This document shows, one piece after another, positions 8,541 to 16,564 of a stretch of 64,000 nt of DNA. Source of the DNA: Salinicoccus kekensis (lineage in GTDB: Bacteria; Bacillota; Bacilli; Staphylococcales; Salinicoccaceae); the NCBI RefSeq assembly GCF_900220995.1, contig NZ_OBQF01000007.1:85215-149214 (forward strand), written 5' to 3'. The notes beneath the pieces are model-generated. The model saw only the letters and a program-made list of their open reading frames with translations. It was not told the DNA's origin and ran no database searches. The position numbers and the translations under genes were made by a program. Position 1 is the stretch's first letter, and each line of letters begins with the position of its first letter.

Positions 8541-8820
8541 ATCGGACCGTCCCGGTGCGTGCGATGAGCTGTTGGGCACCCCCATCGGCCAAACCAGCAC
8601 TCACTTGGCCGATGGGAAGCGTCTATCGGCCAAACCAGCACTCACTTGGCCGATGGGAGTCGTCTATCGACCAAACCAGCACTCACTTGGCCGATGGGGA
8701 GTATCTATCGGCCAAACCAGTATTCACTTGACCGATGGGAGTCGTCTATCGGTCAAACCAGTACTCACGTGACCGATGGGAGTCGTCTATCGCTCACCCA
8801 GGCAACCCAATGAGCGATGG
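8541..8820. repeat. Array A: 41-bp tandem dyad array between convergent yjcG and fabI
   Basis: This explains most of the 436-bp gap. One type-1 unit begins at 8541 (ATCGGACCGTCCCGG...GCGATGAGC). After a 43-bp step, six type-2 units begin at 8584, 8625, 8666, 8707, 8748 and 8789, exactly 41 bp apart. Each type-2 unit has arms ATCGGCCAA and TTGGCCGAT. The inner spacer is 12 bases and the spacer to the next unit is 11, so arms recur about every 20.5 bp. Arms vary together: GGCC becomes GGTC with GACC, and the sixth unit has ATCGCTCA with TGAGCGAT. No coding potential is evident, since 41 is not a multiple of 3. Confidence 0.93.
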
Positions 8821-8854
8821 AGGCCGCACGCACACCCAACCCCCCTGCAAAATC

Positions 8855-8900
8855 AAAAAAGCCGGTCCCCCGCTTCTCGCGAGGGTACCGGTTTTATTTT
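8855..8900. terminator. Terminator of fabI
   Basis: A GC-rich hairpin (CCGGTCCCCCGC / GCGAGGGTACCGG) is flanked by an A run on the left and TTTTATTTTT on the right. On the minus strand it ends in a T run and terminates fabI; it could also stop plus-strand read-through from array A. Confidence 0.85.
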
Positions 8901-8906
8901 TCATTA

Positions 8907-9674
8907 TTATGCCATGATGTTTGCGCCGGAATCGACGTGGACGATTTCGCCCGTAATGCCGGAAGCGAGGTCGCTCAACAGGAAGGCGACGGCGTTGCCG
9001 ACTTCAAGCTGGTCGACGTTGCGCTTCAATGGTGCGCGCTGTTCGATCTCTTTTAAGATCGTCTTGAACTCGCCGACTGCGGAAGAGCTCAGTGTACGGA
9101 TCGGGCCCGCGGACACTGCGTTCACGCGGTAGCCATCTGCACCGAGGTCGAGCGCCAGGTAGCGCACGCTCGCATCGAGTGCCGCTTTCGCAACGCCCAT
9201 GACGTTGTAGTTCGGCATTGCGCGTTCGCCGCCGAGGTAAGTCATCGTCACAAGGCTCGCGCCCGGATTGAATGCCTTCTTCGCATGCTTCGCAACGATC
9301 GCAAGTGAGTATGCACTGATATCGAGCGCCAGCGCAAACCCTTCACGTGAAGTCTCGCTGTAGCCGCCCTGCAGCTCATCCTTGTTCGCATAAGCGATTG
9401 CGTGGAGGACACCGTCGACGCCGCCCGTCTTCTCCTTGATCTCGTCGAACGCACGCTCGACTTCCTCATCCTTCGACACATCGCACTCGACGATGACCTG
9501 GTGGTCGCCCTGAAGGTCTCCGAGAAGCTTGTCGAGTTCCCTGCGGAAACGCTCGTTCAGAATCGTGAATACGAGGTTCGCACCCATGCTGTCCAGTGCA
9601 CGTGCTGCGCCCCATGCGATGCTGCGCTTGTTCGCAACACCCATGATGACATAAGTTTTGCCTTCTAAATTCAT
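8907..9674 (-). CDS. fabI: Enoyl-[acyl-carrier-protein] reductase FabI
   Basis: A 255-residue SDR enzyme that reduces trans-2-enoyl-ACP in the last step of each fatty-acid elongation cycle. The N-terminal cofactor-binding motif is IMGVANKRSIAWG, typical of FabI rather than FabG. The catalytic Tyr-x6-Lys motif is YNVMGVAK (about residues 155-162), preceded by TYLGGERAMPN. The substrate loop GPIRTLSSSAV is also conserved. The ATG at 9674 follows AAAGGAG by 8 bases and is preferred to an in-frame TTG two codons earlier. A FapR-type operator overlaps its promoter, linking it to the fabHF operon elsewhere in the window. This is the target of triclosan-type inhibitors in staphylococci. Confidence 0.97.
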   Translation of the reverse strand: MNLEGKTYVIMGVANKRSIAWGAARALDSMGANLVFTILNERFRRELDKLLGDLQGDHQVIVECDVSKDEEVERAFDEIKEKTGGVDGVLHAIAYANKDELQGGYSETSREGFALALDISAYSLAIVAKHAKKAFNPGASLVTMTYLGGERAMPNYNVMGVAKAALDASVRYLALDLGADGYRVNAVSAGPIRTLSSSAVGEFKTILKEIEQRAPLKRNVDQLEVGNAVAFLLSDLASGITGEIVHVDSGANIMA

Positions 9675-9717
9675 GGTCAAGTCTCCTTTATTGAAACGAA
9701 TGTTTTTATCGCTTGTT

Positions 9718-9762
9718 ATTAGTACCTACTGCTAATTTACTAATAATGACACTAAAATGCAA
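9718..9762 (-). promoter_or_regulatory. fabI promoter with FapR operator
   Basis: ATTAGTACCTACTGCTAAT at 9718-9736 matches the known FapR palindrome (ATTAGTACCTRGTACTAAT-like). On the minus strand a -35 TTGCAT (9757-9762) and a -10 TAAATT (9734-9739) are separated by 17 bp, so the box would overlap the -10 and the start site. FapR represses lipid genes until malonyl-CoA accumulates. Confidence 0.82.
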
Positions 9763-9822
9763 CAGTTATCATGATCGCCCGCTTAAAAAAATAAAACCAT
9801 CACAACCACGATCGCCCGCCCG

Positions 9823-11202
9823 TCAGGTGAGGAGCGATGCCATGAACATGTTCGCGAGCGCAAAATAGATGAGCAGGCTGATGATGTCGTTTGCCGTCGT
9901 GATGAACGGGCCGCTCGCGACCGCCGGGTCGATGCCGACCTTGTCCATGAAGAGCGGCACGATTGTGCCGATCAGCGTCGCCACCGTCATCGAGATGACG
10001 AGGCTTAAGCAGACGATGAGGCCAAGTGTCGGTGCCTGGTACATCATCAGTATGACGACGAAGATGACGAGGCCGCAGACGAGACCGGTGATGAAGCCGG
10101 ATCCGATTTCGCGCCAGGCGATCTTCGCCTTACTCGATTCCTTTATCTCACCGGTTGAAATACCGCGCACGGCGACCGCGAGCGACTGTGTGCCGGTGTT
10201 CCCGGCCATCCCCGAAATGAGGGGGATGAACGCGGAAAGCAACACGACCTGGGCGAGGGTGTCTTCAAAAACCGACAGCATGGCTGCCGTGATCATGCCC
10301 ATGAATGTGAGTCCGATCAGCCACGGCAGCCGCTTCTTCGCGGTCTCCACCGCCGTATCGGAGGTGGATTCGCTCTCGCTCATACCTGCAAGACGGGAGT
10401 AGTCCTCGCTTGCCTCTTCGTCGATGACGTCCATGATGTCATCGGCCGTGATGATGCCGACGAGGTGGTCCTGGTAATCCAGCACAGGCAGTGCGAGGAA
10501 GTCGTAGTCACGCATGATCTGTGCGACGCCTTCCTGGTCGTCCGACACGAGGACCGAGACGACACGCTCGTTCATGATGTCGCCGATGTACTCATCATCA
10601 TCCGCGACGATCAGTTCCCTGAGGGACATGATGCCTGCGAGCTTCCGCCGCTCGTCGACGATGAACACATAGTAGATCGTCTCTGAGAACTTCGCGACTT
10701 CCTTCAGATGGCGCATGGCCTCCCGGACGGTCATCGTCGAGGCGAGGCTCACGAATTCCGTCGTCATGATACCGCCGGCCGTGTCTTCCTCATAGTTCAA
10801 AAGGCTGCGGATCTGTGCCGCATCCTCCCTGTCCATCAATGCAAGGAACGTCGTGACTTTCGACTTCGGCAATTCGTTCAAGATATCTGCGGCGTTGTCG
10901 TACTGCATCTTTCCGATCATCACCGCGGCATAGCGGGAATCCATCGTCTCAAACAGTGCGTCGTAGCTATCGTCATCATCGATTTCCATCGTATCGAAGA
11001 ACATCGAGACTTCTTCCGGTGAGAGCATCTCGTACAGGAGGTCCCTGTCCGCTTCATCGAGGCCCAGGTAAAACTCGCTCTGCTCATACGCGTGCAGATC
11101 GAGGAAGTCTTCCCTGAAGCCGTCTATATCATTGTCCCGAAGCTGGGTGAGCAATGCATCATATTCAATTTCTATCTCTGTCATCTCTTCAATCTCCGGC
11201 AT
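9823..11202 (-). CDS. mgtE: Magnesium transporter MgtE
   Basis: A 459-residue protein. Residues about 1-130 form the helical N domain, about 130-260 a pair of CBS domains (TTEFVSLASTMTVREAM; VVSVLVSDDQEGVAQIM), and residues about 285-455 five membrane helices. The pore motif PLISGMAGNTGTQSLAV is the MgtE hallmark, with a conserved aspartate further on in GIDPAVASGPFITT. In characterised MgtE the cytosolic domains bind Mg2+ and close the channel when magnesium is replete. The ATG at 11202 follows AGGGGG. It lies 18 bases downstream of nadK in the relQ-nadK-mgtE operon. Confidence 0.96.
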   Translation of the reverse strand: MPEIEEMTEIEIEYDALLTQLRDNDIDGFREDFLDLHAYEQSEFYLGLDEADRDLLYEMLSPEEVSMFFDTMEIDDDDSYDALFETMDSRYAAVMIGKMQYDNAADILNELPKSKVTTFLALMDREDAAQIRSLLNYEEDTAGGIMTTEFVSLASTMTVREAMRHLKEVAKFSETIYYVFIVDERRKLAGIMSLRELIVADDDEYIGDIMNERVVSVLVSDDQEGVAQIMRDYDFLALPVLDYQDHLVGIITADDIMDVIDEEASEDYSRLAGMSESESTSDTAVETAKKRLPWLIGLTFMGMITAAMLSVFEDTLAQVVLLSAFIPLISGMAGNTGTQSLAVAVRGISTGEIKESSKAKIAWREIGSGFITGLVCGLVIFVVILMMYQAPTLGLIVCLSLVISMTVATLIGTIVPLFMDKVGIDPAVASGPFITTANDIISLLIYFALANMFMASLLT

Positions 11203-11220
11203 CCGGCCCACCCCCTAAAG

Positions 11221-12024
11221 TTAATTTCTGTCTGAAATGAATGAATCATGGACCCGTTTCCAGAACGGGAACGGCCTGAATCTTGCGAACTTCACCTTTT
11301 CATCCGCCACCCTGAACTGGATCTGGCGCACACCTTTATGTACCAGGTTGATGTGGTCGACGGTCATTTTGTACACTTCGCTGTTGACCGGGTGGACCTG
11401 GGTCGTATGGTGTTTCGGCAGCACGAGCGGCGAGCCGACGGTCCTGAACACGCTGTTGTTGATGGATGCGATCTCGGTCAGCTGCAGCGCCTCGATCGAC
11501 GGATGTATGATCGCGCCGCCGAGGGCTTTATTGTATGCGGTCGAACCGGACGGGGTCGAGACACAGATGCCGTCCCCTCGGAAGCGTTCGAAGTGCTGGT
11601 TGCGTATATCGATGTCGCTGACGAGCGTCGTGCCGTCCTCGGTGCGGAGCGTCGACTCGTTCAGCGCGAGGTAGCGTGATTCCGTCCCGAAATTTTCGTA
11701 TGTGATGATGATTTCGAGCAGCGGATATTCGATCAGCTGGTATTCGTCATTCTGGATCGATATGACCAGCCGCTCCACTTCATGCGGCAGCCAGTCCGCG
11801 TAGAATCCGAGGTGCCCGGTGTGCACGCCGACGAAGGACGCCGTATCGAGCAGGTGCTGGAAGCGGTGGAAGGCCTGCAGCAGGGTGCCGTCCCCGCCGA
11901 CCGAGATCACCATTTCCGGATCCTTCTCATCATGCTCCATCCCCATATCGGCCATGTAGTGGAGCATCCGGTCTTTCAAGGCGTTCGATTTCGTGTCCCC
12001 TTTGGAGACGATGACAAATCTCAT
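11221..12024 (-). CDS. nadK: NAD kinase
   Basis: A 267-residue ATP-NAD kinase (PpnK) that makes NADP. The glycine-rich motif [13 protein letters not shown] (about residues 46-58) and the NE/D motif [18 protein letters not shown] (about residues 118-135) are the family signatures, and [19 protein letters not shown] is the conserved central block. The ATG at 12024 lies after AAAGGAGG with a 7-base gap, so an in-frame ATG 18 bases upstream is ignored. It lies 21 bases downstream of relQ; the relQ-nadK neighbourhood is widely conserved in Firmicutes. Confidence 0.96.
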   Translation of the reverse strand: MRFVIVSKGDTKSNALKDRMLHYMADMGMEHDEKDPEMVISVGGDGTLLQAFHRFQHLLDTASFVGVHTGHLGFYADWLPHEVERLVISIQNDEYQLIEYPLLEIIITYENFGTESRYLALNESTLRTEDGTTLVSDIDIRNQHFERFRGDGICVSTPSGSTAYNKALGGAIIHPSIEALQLTEIASINNSVFRTVGSPLVLPKHHTTQVHPVNSEVYKMTVDHINLVHKGVRQIQFRVADEKVKFARFRPFPFWKRVHDSFISDRN

Positions 12025-12045
12025 GAAATGCCCTCCTTTCATACT

Positions 12046-12666
12046 CTAAATGTTGCGTTTCTTGGAATAGTATTTTTGTGCATCCTGTATCTCTTCCCTG
12101 ATCTCGGACATTTCCTGGTCCAGCAGATAGGCCGCTTCCGCAGCGTTCTGCAGGCGCCTTTTGATCTCGGGCGGGTATTCCCCGGAATATTTATAGTTCA
12201 GTGTATGCTCGATCGTCGCCCAGAAATTCATGGCGAGCGTCCTGATCTGGAGCTCTGCAAGTATATGGACCGGCCCGTCGATGCTTTCGACGCGGTACCT
12301 TATGATCAGGTGGTAGGAGCGGTAGCCGCTCTCCTTCGTGTTTTCCACATAATCCCTTTCCTCGACGACTTCCATGTCCTCGCGCAGACGGATCTGGCTG
12401 CAGATCATTTCGATGTCGTCGACGAACTGGCACATGATGCGGATGCCTGCAATGTCGTACATCTCTTCACGCAGCCTGTCGTAAGGGATGTTGCGGGTAT
12501 TCGCTTTTTCAATGATGCTCTGCACCGGCTTCACCCGGGCGGTCACGAACTCGACCGGCGAGTATTGGCGGTTCAGCTGATAATCTTTGCGGATCCCCTT
12601 GAGCTTGATTTTAAGCTCTTCCACAGCTTGTTGATAGGGCGCAAGAAATTTATCCCATCCATCCAT
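12046..12666 (-). CDS. relQ: Small alarmone synthetase RelQ (GTP pyrophosphokinase)
   Basis: A 206-residue protein with a synthetase domain only and no hydrolase, TGS or ACT domains, as expected for RelQ/YjbM. The N-terminus (MDGWDKFLAPYQQAVEELK) matches the RelQ family closely. EFVTARVKPVQSIIEKA and ESGYRSYHLIIRYRV are the conserved nucleotide-binding segments. The enzyme makes (p)ppGpp from GTP/GDP and ATP under cell-envelope stress in staphylococci. It is the first gene of the operon. A GGAGG precedes the ATG by 7 bases. The divergent gene yjbK begins 261 bp away. Confidence 0.95.
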   Translation of the reverse strand: MDGWDKFLAPYQQAVEELKIKLKGIRKDYQLNRQYSPVEFVTARVKPVQSIIEKANTRNIPYDRLREEMYDIAGIRIMCQFVDDIEMICSQIRLREDMEVVEERDYVENTKESGYRSYHLIIRYRVESIDGPVHILAELQIRTLAMNFWATIEHTLNYKYSGEYPPEIKRRLQNAAEAAYLLDQEMSEIREEIQDAQKYYSKKRNI

Positions 12667-12927
12667 CTAAACGCCTCCATTTATATCTGGTCCGGATATT
12701 TGAATTTCAATGCTTCCAACAGAGGACATGCCGGCAAAGGCATGCCCGGGTCAAATCCAGTATAACATTTTGCAGTGCGCGCTTCACACTCCGCCCCGGG
12801 GGCGGGTGCGCACCCACTGTTGACGCTTTTAATTTTACCATATCGCCATCCTTTTGATAATGTCCTAAATCTGTTTGCTTTACAGCCGTTTTTAAATTTC
12901 GGATAATACTATATAAGGAGTGAGAGA
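12667..12927. other. Divergent promoter region relQ/yjbK with GC-rich dyads
   Basis: The interval holds an imperfect hairpin near 12723-12750 (GGACATGCC/GGCATGCCC), a GC-rich inverted stretch near 12795-12810 and the palindrome GTGCGCAC just after it. None has a T run, so they are not convincing terminators. A regulatory role for the divergent pair is possible but unproven. Confidence 0.4.
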
Positions 12928-13518
12928 ATGCCGGAACTTGAGATTGAATTTAAAAATTTGCTGAACGAAAATGAATATAGTACGCTGTATGATACTTTCT
13001 TTGAAAATGTGGAGGGCCATTCGCTGGTCAACTATTACATAGATACCCCGGATCTTGAGCTGAGGCGCAATACGCTGCTGCTCAGGGTGCGTCTCACCTC
13101 CGGGAAGCAGGTCATGACACTGAAGGCACCGACGATAAAAGGTGTGCTCGAATTCCATGCGGAAGTAAATTATGATCTGGACAGCATGAAACATATCGGC
13201 GAGTCGGAAATCCCGGAAGTCATCGCCCATGAGATCGAAAAGCGCGGCATCCGGGTGGAGGACCTGAAAGTCTACGGGCGCCTCGCCACCGAGCGCCGTG
13301 AAACGGAGTATAAGGGCGGACTGCTCGTCCTTGATAAATGTTCATATCTCGATACGACCGACTATGAAATCGAATATGAAGTCAGCGATTACGATAAAGG
13401 TGAAACCATATTCAACCGGCTGATGGAAAAACACGACATCGACCGCCGGGATGAAGTGACGAAAAGCGAACGTTTCTACCGTGTTTTAAGAAAAGAGAAG
13501 GATGATGCAATATGGTGA
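12928..13518 (+). CDS. yjbK: CYTH domain protein YjbK
   Basis: A 196-residue protein of the CYTH superfamily (class IV adenylate cyclase/thiamine triphosphatase fold). The N-terminal E-x-E-x-K signature is present as LEIEFKNLL, followed by the alternating charged beta-strand residues that line the tunnel (LLLRVRL, MTLKAPT, VLEFHAEV, YEIEYEV). These bind a triphosphate and divalent metal. The actual substrate (tripolyphosphate or a nucleoside triphosphate) is not known. It lies in the conserved yjbK-yjbI-spxH cluster, divergent from relQ, and its last 7 bases overlap the globin start. Confidence 0.92.
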   Translation: MPELEIEFKNLLNENEYSTLYDTFFENVEGHSLVNYYIDTPDLELRRNTLLLRVRLTSGKQVMTLKAPTIKGVLEFHAEVNYDLDSMKHIGESEIPEVIAHEIEKRGIRVEDLKVYGRLATERRETEYKGGLLVLDKCSYLDTTDYEIEYEVSDYDKGETIFNRLMEKHDIDRRDEVTKSERFYRVLRKEKDDAIW

Positions 13519-13898
13519 AAAAGAACCCGCTCTCGAACCCATATAAAGCGATCGGCACCGAAAAGCTCTACGCCATGGTCGACCGCTTCTACTACTACGT
13601 CGAACGCGACGACCGCATCAACCACCTGTTCCCCGGCGATTTCAAGGAGACCGCCTTCAAGCAGAAACTGTTCCAGGTGCAGTTCCTCGGCGGGCCGAAC
13701 CTCTACATCCAGGAATACGGCCATCCGATGATGAAGGCGCGCCATATGCCGTTCGTCATCACGCCGGCGGCCCGGGATGCGTGGCTTGAAAATATGTACC
13801 AGGCCATGCTTGATGTGGAGATCCCTGAAGATTTGAGGGAATTTTTATTCAAAAGGTATACGATGACTGCCAACCATATGGTCAATACACCCGACTGA
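13512..13898 (+). CDS. yjbI: Truncated haemoglobin, group II (YjbI-like)
   Basis: A 128-residue 2-over-2 globin. The B-helix tyrosines (FYYYV), the segment FLGGPNLYIQEYGHPMMKARH carrying the proximal histidine, and the G-helix tryptophan (DAWLENMYQAM) fit group II truncated haemoglobins. The protein likely binds O2, NO or peroxide. In Bacillus, YjbI neighbours spxH and has been linked to protection against oxidative or nitrosative damage. The start overlaps yjbK by 7 bases, implying translational coupling. spxH follows after 35 bases. Confidence 0.93.
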   Translation: MVKKNPLSNPYKAIGTEKLYAMVDRFYYYVERDDRINHLFPGDFKETAFKQKLFQVQFLGGPNLYIQEYGHPMMKARHMPFVITPAARDAWLENMYQAMLDVEIPEDLREFLFKRYTMTANHMVNTPD

Positions 13899-13933
13899 GT
13901 TTTCGTATTAGTGAGATTTAAGGAGGAGCTTAG

Positions 13934-14728
13934 ATGGACCGTGTGATACACCAATGGCCGGCGGTTGAGCCGCTCGACCAGAAGGTTGAAATATTTTACT
14001 TTTTCGACCCTTTTTCTGACGTCTGCCGTGAGATGGAACCCATCATCAATAAGCTGATTATTGAATACAGGGAATATGTCACCATACAAAAAATACTCGC
14101 ACCGTCACTCACAGTTTTAACGAAGTGTCAGGCCCAGTCCACCTCTGATCAGGATAATCTTGCACTTGCCTACAAAGCTGCGGAAATACAAGGTCGAAAT
14201 AAAGCCCGCGCATTCATGCGCTATATACTGAACCGCATCGTCCCGACGAAGAGCGTCTGCACATACGACCATATGCTGAAGAGTGCAGAGCTTGCCGGAC
14301 TCGATGTGCAGAGCTTCTTTGAGGAAATAAACTCCAGCAACGTCAAGAGCATGCTGAAGCGGGATCTTGCGGTGTACCGCGAAATGGACATAGAGGAACT
14401 CCCCGCGATGGTCTTCTTCAGCGGCGACATCCATGAAGAGGGCATCAAAGTCGAAGGGCCCTACCCTTACCATATATTCACCTACATCATCAATGAACTG
14501 CTTGAATTCGAAGTGGAGAAGAAACCCCTGCCGGGCATCTATGATTACATCGAATCATTTGAAGTGGTCAGCTTCCATGAGCTGAAGGTCGTCTTCGAAT
14601 GGCGCACGGGGCTGCTTTTGAACGAGCTGAAGAAGCTGAAGCTCAGGCGCCTGATCGAGGAAATCGAGACCGATGAGGCTACCTACTACCAGATCCGCGG
14701 CGGTACCGAAGTGCTGAATGCCAACTGA
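13934..14728 (+). CDS. spxH: ClpXP adapter SpxH (YjbH)
   Basis: A 264-residue DsbA-like protein that targets Spx to ClpXP for degradation. The N-terminus VEIFYFFDPFSDVC and the following LTKCQAQSTSDQDNLALAYKAAEIQGR are near-signature YjbH sequences. The N-terminal thioredoxin-like motif has a single cysteine (FSDVC), as I recall for staphylococcal homologues. PAMVFFSGDIHEEGIKVEGPYPYHIFTYIINEL is the conserved C-terminal block (residues about 160-195). Its substrate gene spxA is in the same window at 23660-24058. It has an AAGGAGG ribosome site and is followed by a terminator. Confidence 0.95.
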   Translation: MDRVIHQWPAVEPLDQKVEIFYFFDPFSDVCREMEPIINKLIIEYREYVTIQKILAPSLTVLTKCQAQSTSDQDNLALAYKAAEIQGRNKARAFMRYILNRIVPTKSVCTYDHMLKSAELAGLDVQSFFEEINSSNVKSMLKRDLAVYREMDIEELPAMVFFSGDIHEEGIKVEGPYPYHIFTYIINELLEFEVEKKPLPGIYDYIESFEVVSFHELKVVFEWRTGLLLNELKKLKLRRLIEEIETDEATYYQIRGGTEVLNAN

Positions 14729-14756
14729 ATTACATTCTTATTAATCATTTTATTTC

Positions 14757-14793
14757 CCTGCAGGGTGCATTCCGCACTTTGCAGGATTTTTTT
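14757..14793 (+). terminator. Terminator of yjbK-yjbI-spxH
   Basis: Stem CCTGCAGGGTGC / GCACTTTGCAGG followed by a run of seven Ts. Confidence 0.9.
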
Positions 14794-14837
14794 ATTATGC
14801 AGGGGTGGTATAGTGGATGGTGAAGGAGGTGAGCCGG

Positions 14838-15515
14838 TTGCTGAAAGAATACTTGTCATCGATGAAGATATTTGAAGCGCTGGATGATGAAGAAATTTCC
14901 GCCGTCGCGGGAATCGCACATCACAGGAATGTGGAGAGCGGGATTCATCTGTTCCATATGGGGGAGGAGATGATCAACTTCTACTTCGTGGTGAGCGGGA
15001 ATGTGAAGATATACCGGATCGATGAAGAGGGACGCGAGCAGATCATCAACTTCTTCGGTAAAGGGGAGATGTTCCCGCACCATGCAGTCTTCAGGAAGGA
15101 CCCCTACCCTGCCAGTGCGATCACCGCCGAAGATTCCGAAGTGATCTTCATAAGCAAGAAAGATTTCGAGGACGTCATAAGACGGGAACCCGAAATCGCG
15201 GTGAAGCTGTTCCATTACATAGGTGAACTCATCATCGACCTGCAGCACCGCCTCCAGGAGAAGATGCTGAAACCGACCGATGAACAGGTCCTCCTGCTGA
15301 TCCGCCGGCTTGCATACGCACACGGACTTGTACTGAGGGACGGGCGGCGTGAAATCACTTTGAAACTGACGAAGCAGGAGATGGCGAACATGATCGGGCT
15401 CACCCGTGAAACGGTGAACCGCAACATTTCCATATTCCGGAAGCTCGGCATACTGGAAATCGGCAGCACAGGACTGATGATCGTCGACCTCGAGGCGCTT
15501 GAGGAGTATATTTAG
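14838..15515 (+). CDS. Crp/Fnr family regulator without cysteines
   Basis: A 225-residue protein. The cyclic-nucleotide-binding-like beta barrel spans residues about 10-120 (VVSGNVKIYRIDEEGREQII), then a long dimerisation helix, then a winged helix with LTKQEMANMIGLTRETVNRN at about residues 175-195. There are no cysteines anywhere, so it cannot carry the Fe-S cluster of true Fnr; it resembles ArcR-type regulators. I favour the TTG at 14838, seven bases after AAGGAGGTGA, over the ATG at 14817. It is monocistronic. A perfect TGTGA-N6-TCACA site lies 4 kb away in front of the ba3 oxidase operon and is a plausible target. Confidence 0.88.
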   Translation: MLKEYLSSMKIFEALDDEEISAVAGIAHHRNVESGIHLFHMGEEMINFYFVVSGNVKIYRIDEEGREQIINFFGKGEMFPHHAVFRKDPYPASAITAEDSEVIFISKKDFEDVIRREPEIAVKLFHYIGELIIDLQHRLQEKMLKPTDEQVLLLIRRLAYAHGLVLRDGRREITLKLTKQEMANMIGLTRETVNRNISIFRKLGILEIGSTGLMIVDLEALEEYI

Positions 15516-15530
15516 ATTTTTAGTGCGGGG

Positions 15531-15553
15531 CGCGCCGGAGCAGGCGCGTTTTT
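15531..15553 (+). terminator. Terminator of the Crp/Fnr gene
   Basis: Stem CGCGCC/GGCGCG with a 6-base loop followed by TTTTT, 16 bases after the stop codon. Confidence 0.85.
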
Positions 15554-15561
15554 GTGATTTA

Positions 15562-15926
15562 ACGGACCGTCCCGGGGCGCGCGACGAGCGGCTGGGCGCT
15601 TAACAGACCGTCCCGGGATGCGCGATGAGCGGTTGGACGTTTAGCGGACCGTCCCGGGGCGCGCGATGAGCGGTTGGGCGCTTAACAGACCGTCCCGGGG
15701 CGCGCGATGAGCAGTTGGGCGCTTAACAGACCGTCCCGGGGTGGGCGATGAGCGGTTGGGCGTTTATCAGACCGTCCTGGGGCGCGCGACGAACGGCTGG
15801 GCGCTTAACAGACCGTCCCGGGGTGGGCGACGAGCGGTTGGGGACAATTTATCGGCCAAACCAAACTCCACTTGGACGATGGCGGTGGTCTATCGCTCAA
15901 TCAGCGACCCCAGTGAGCGATGGGGA
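15562..15926. repeat. Array B: 41-bp tandem array between convergent crp/fnr gene and oxidase operon
   Basis: This fills most of the 470-bp gap. Seven type-1 units recur at exactly 41 bp (GACCGTCC at 15565, 15606, 15647, 15688, 15729, 15770, 15811), each with GACCGTCCCGGGG then GCGATGAGCGGTTGG. After a 43-44 bp step come two type-2 units beginning at 15851 and 15892 (ATCGGCCAA..TTGGACGAT; ATCGCTCA..TGAGCGAT). The order type 1 then type 2, read on the plus strand, is the same as in arrays A and C. Confidence 0.92.
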
Positions 15927-15941
15927 TAATTAGTCAGGAAA

Positions 15942-15985
15942 ATAAAATCCCCGCACACCTCATTCAAAGGTATGCGGGGTTTATT
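15942..15985. terminator. Bidirectional terminator of the ba3 oxidase operon
   Basis: Stem CCCCGCACACCT/AGGTATGCGGGG with a 7-base loop, flanked by AAAAT runs on the left and TTTATTTTA on the right. It can terminate the minus-strand oxidase operon and any transcript emerging from array B. Confidence 0.88.
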
Positions 15986-16564
15986 TTATGATGTTTCGGA
16001 ATCATCGCCGAAGTACTGGCTCTGGTCGGTGAATAGAACGAGCAGTATATACATGATGATGCACAGTGTGAAAAAGGCGAATCCCCAGCCGACGGTCTGC
16101 TGGTCGATCATGAGGTAGTTGTTGCACAATGTGCTTTCTGCGAATATATACAGGTAAGCCATGACCGCAAATATCACCATCAGCACCAGGAACAACACGA
16201 CTTCGAAAGTTTTCGAGATCTTCTTCCAGCTGTCTCGGAGCGGCACGCCGGCAAGGAACGGCAGCGAGATGAATTTCCACAGCTCAACGTACCAGATTTC
16301 AAGTGCCTCGTCCATCGCCCGCGGCATCATCCAGTAGACCACGATGACGAGGAAGATCACGACGCCCGGCAGGCCGGTTTTATTGAAACTTTCGAATATA
16401 TGGCCGAAGCGTTTCTGGAAGAACGGGGCCATCAAGAGCCCTGAGACGAATAAAAGCATCATCTGCATATGCATATGGAAGGCCATCACCGATTCGAGCA
16501 GCTCCCGGACCGGGGGCAACGCGAGGAACACGAGGAGCGCAAGGCCGTACCAGAATTGTTTCAT
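15986..16564 (-). CDS. Membrane protein associated with ba3 oxidase operon
   Basis: A 192-residue protein with about five or six hydrophobic segments (for example WYGLALLVFLALPPV at the N-terminus and IIMYILLVLFTDQSQYF near the C-terminus). Histidines and methionines sit close together in AFHMHMQMMLLF at about residues 29-40, an arrangement seen in CtaG-like copper-handling membrane proteins. I do not recognise the family with certainty. It overlaps the sco gene by 4 bases and ends the oxidase operon. A role in oxidase assembly or copper delivery is inferred from those two facts only. Confidence 0.72.
   Translation of the reverse strand: MKQFWYGLALLVFLALPPVRELLESVMAFHMHMQMMLLFVSGLLMAPFFQKRFGHIFESFNKTGLPGVVIFLVIVVYWMMPRAMDEALEIWYVELWKFISLPFLAGVPLRDSWKKISKTFEVVLFLVLMVIFAVMAYLYIFAESTLCNNYLMIDQQTVGWGFAFFTLCIIMYILLVLFTDQSQYFGDDSETS

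Noticed and set aside
8584..8820. CRISPR array
   Set aside because: The intervals between arms are themselves repeated rather than unique, units are too short and directly abutting, there is no leader and no cas genes are present.
14817..14837. ATG at 14817 as start of the Crp/Fnr gene
   Set aside because: The TTG at 14838 has the far better ribosome site (AAGGAGGTGA) at correct spacing, and the extra residues would be encoded by that ribosome site. The ATG start cannot be fully excluded.
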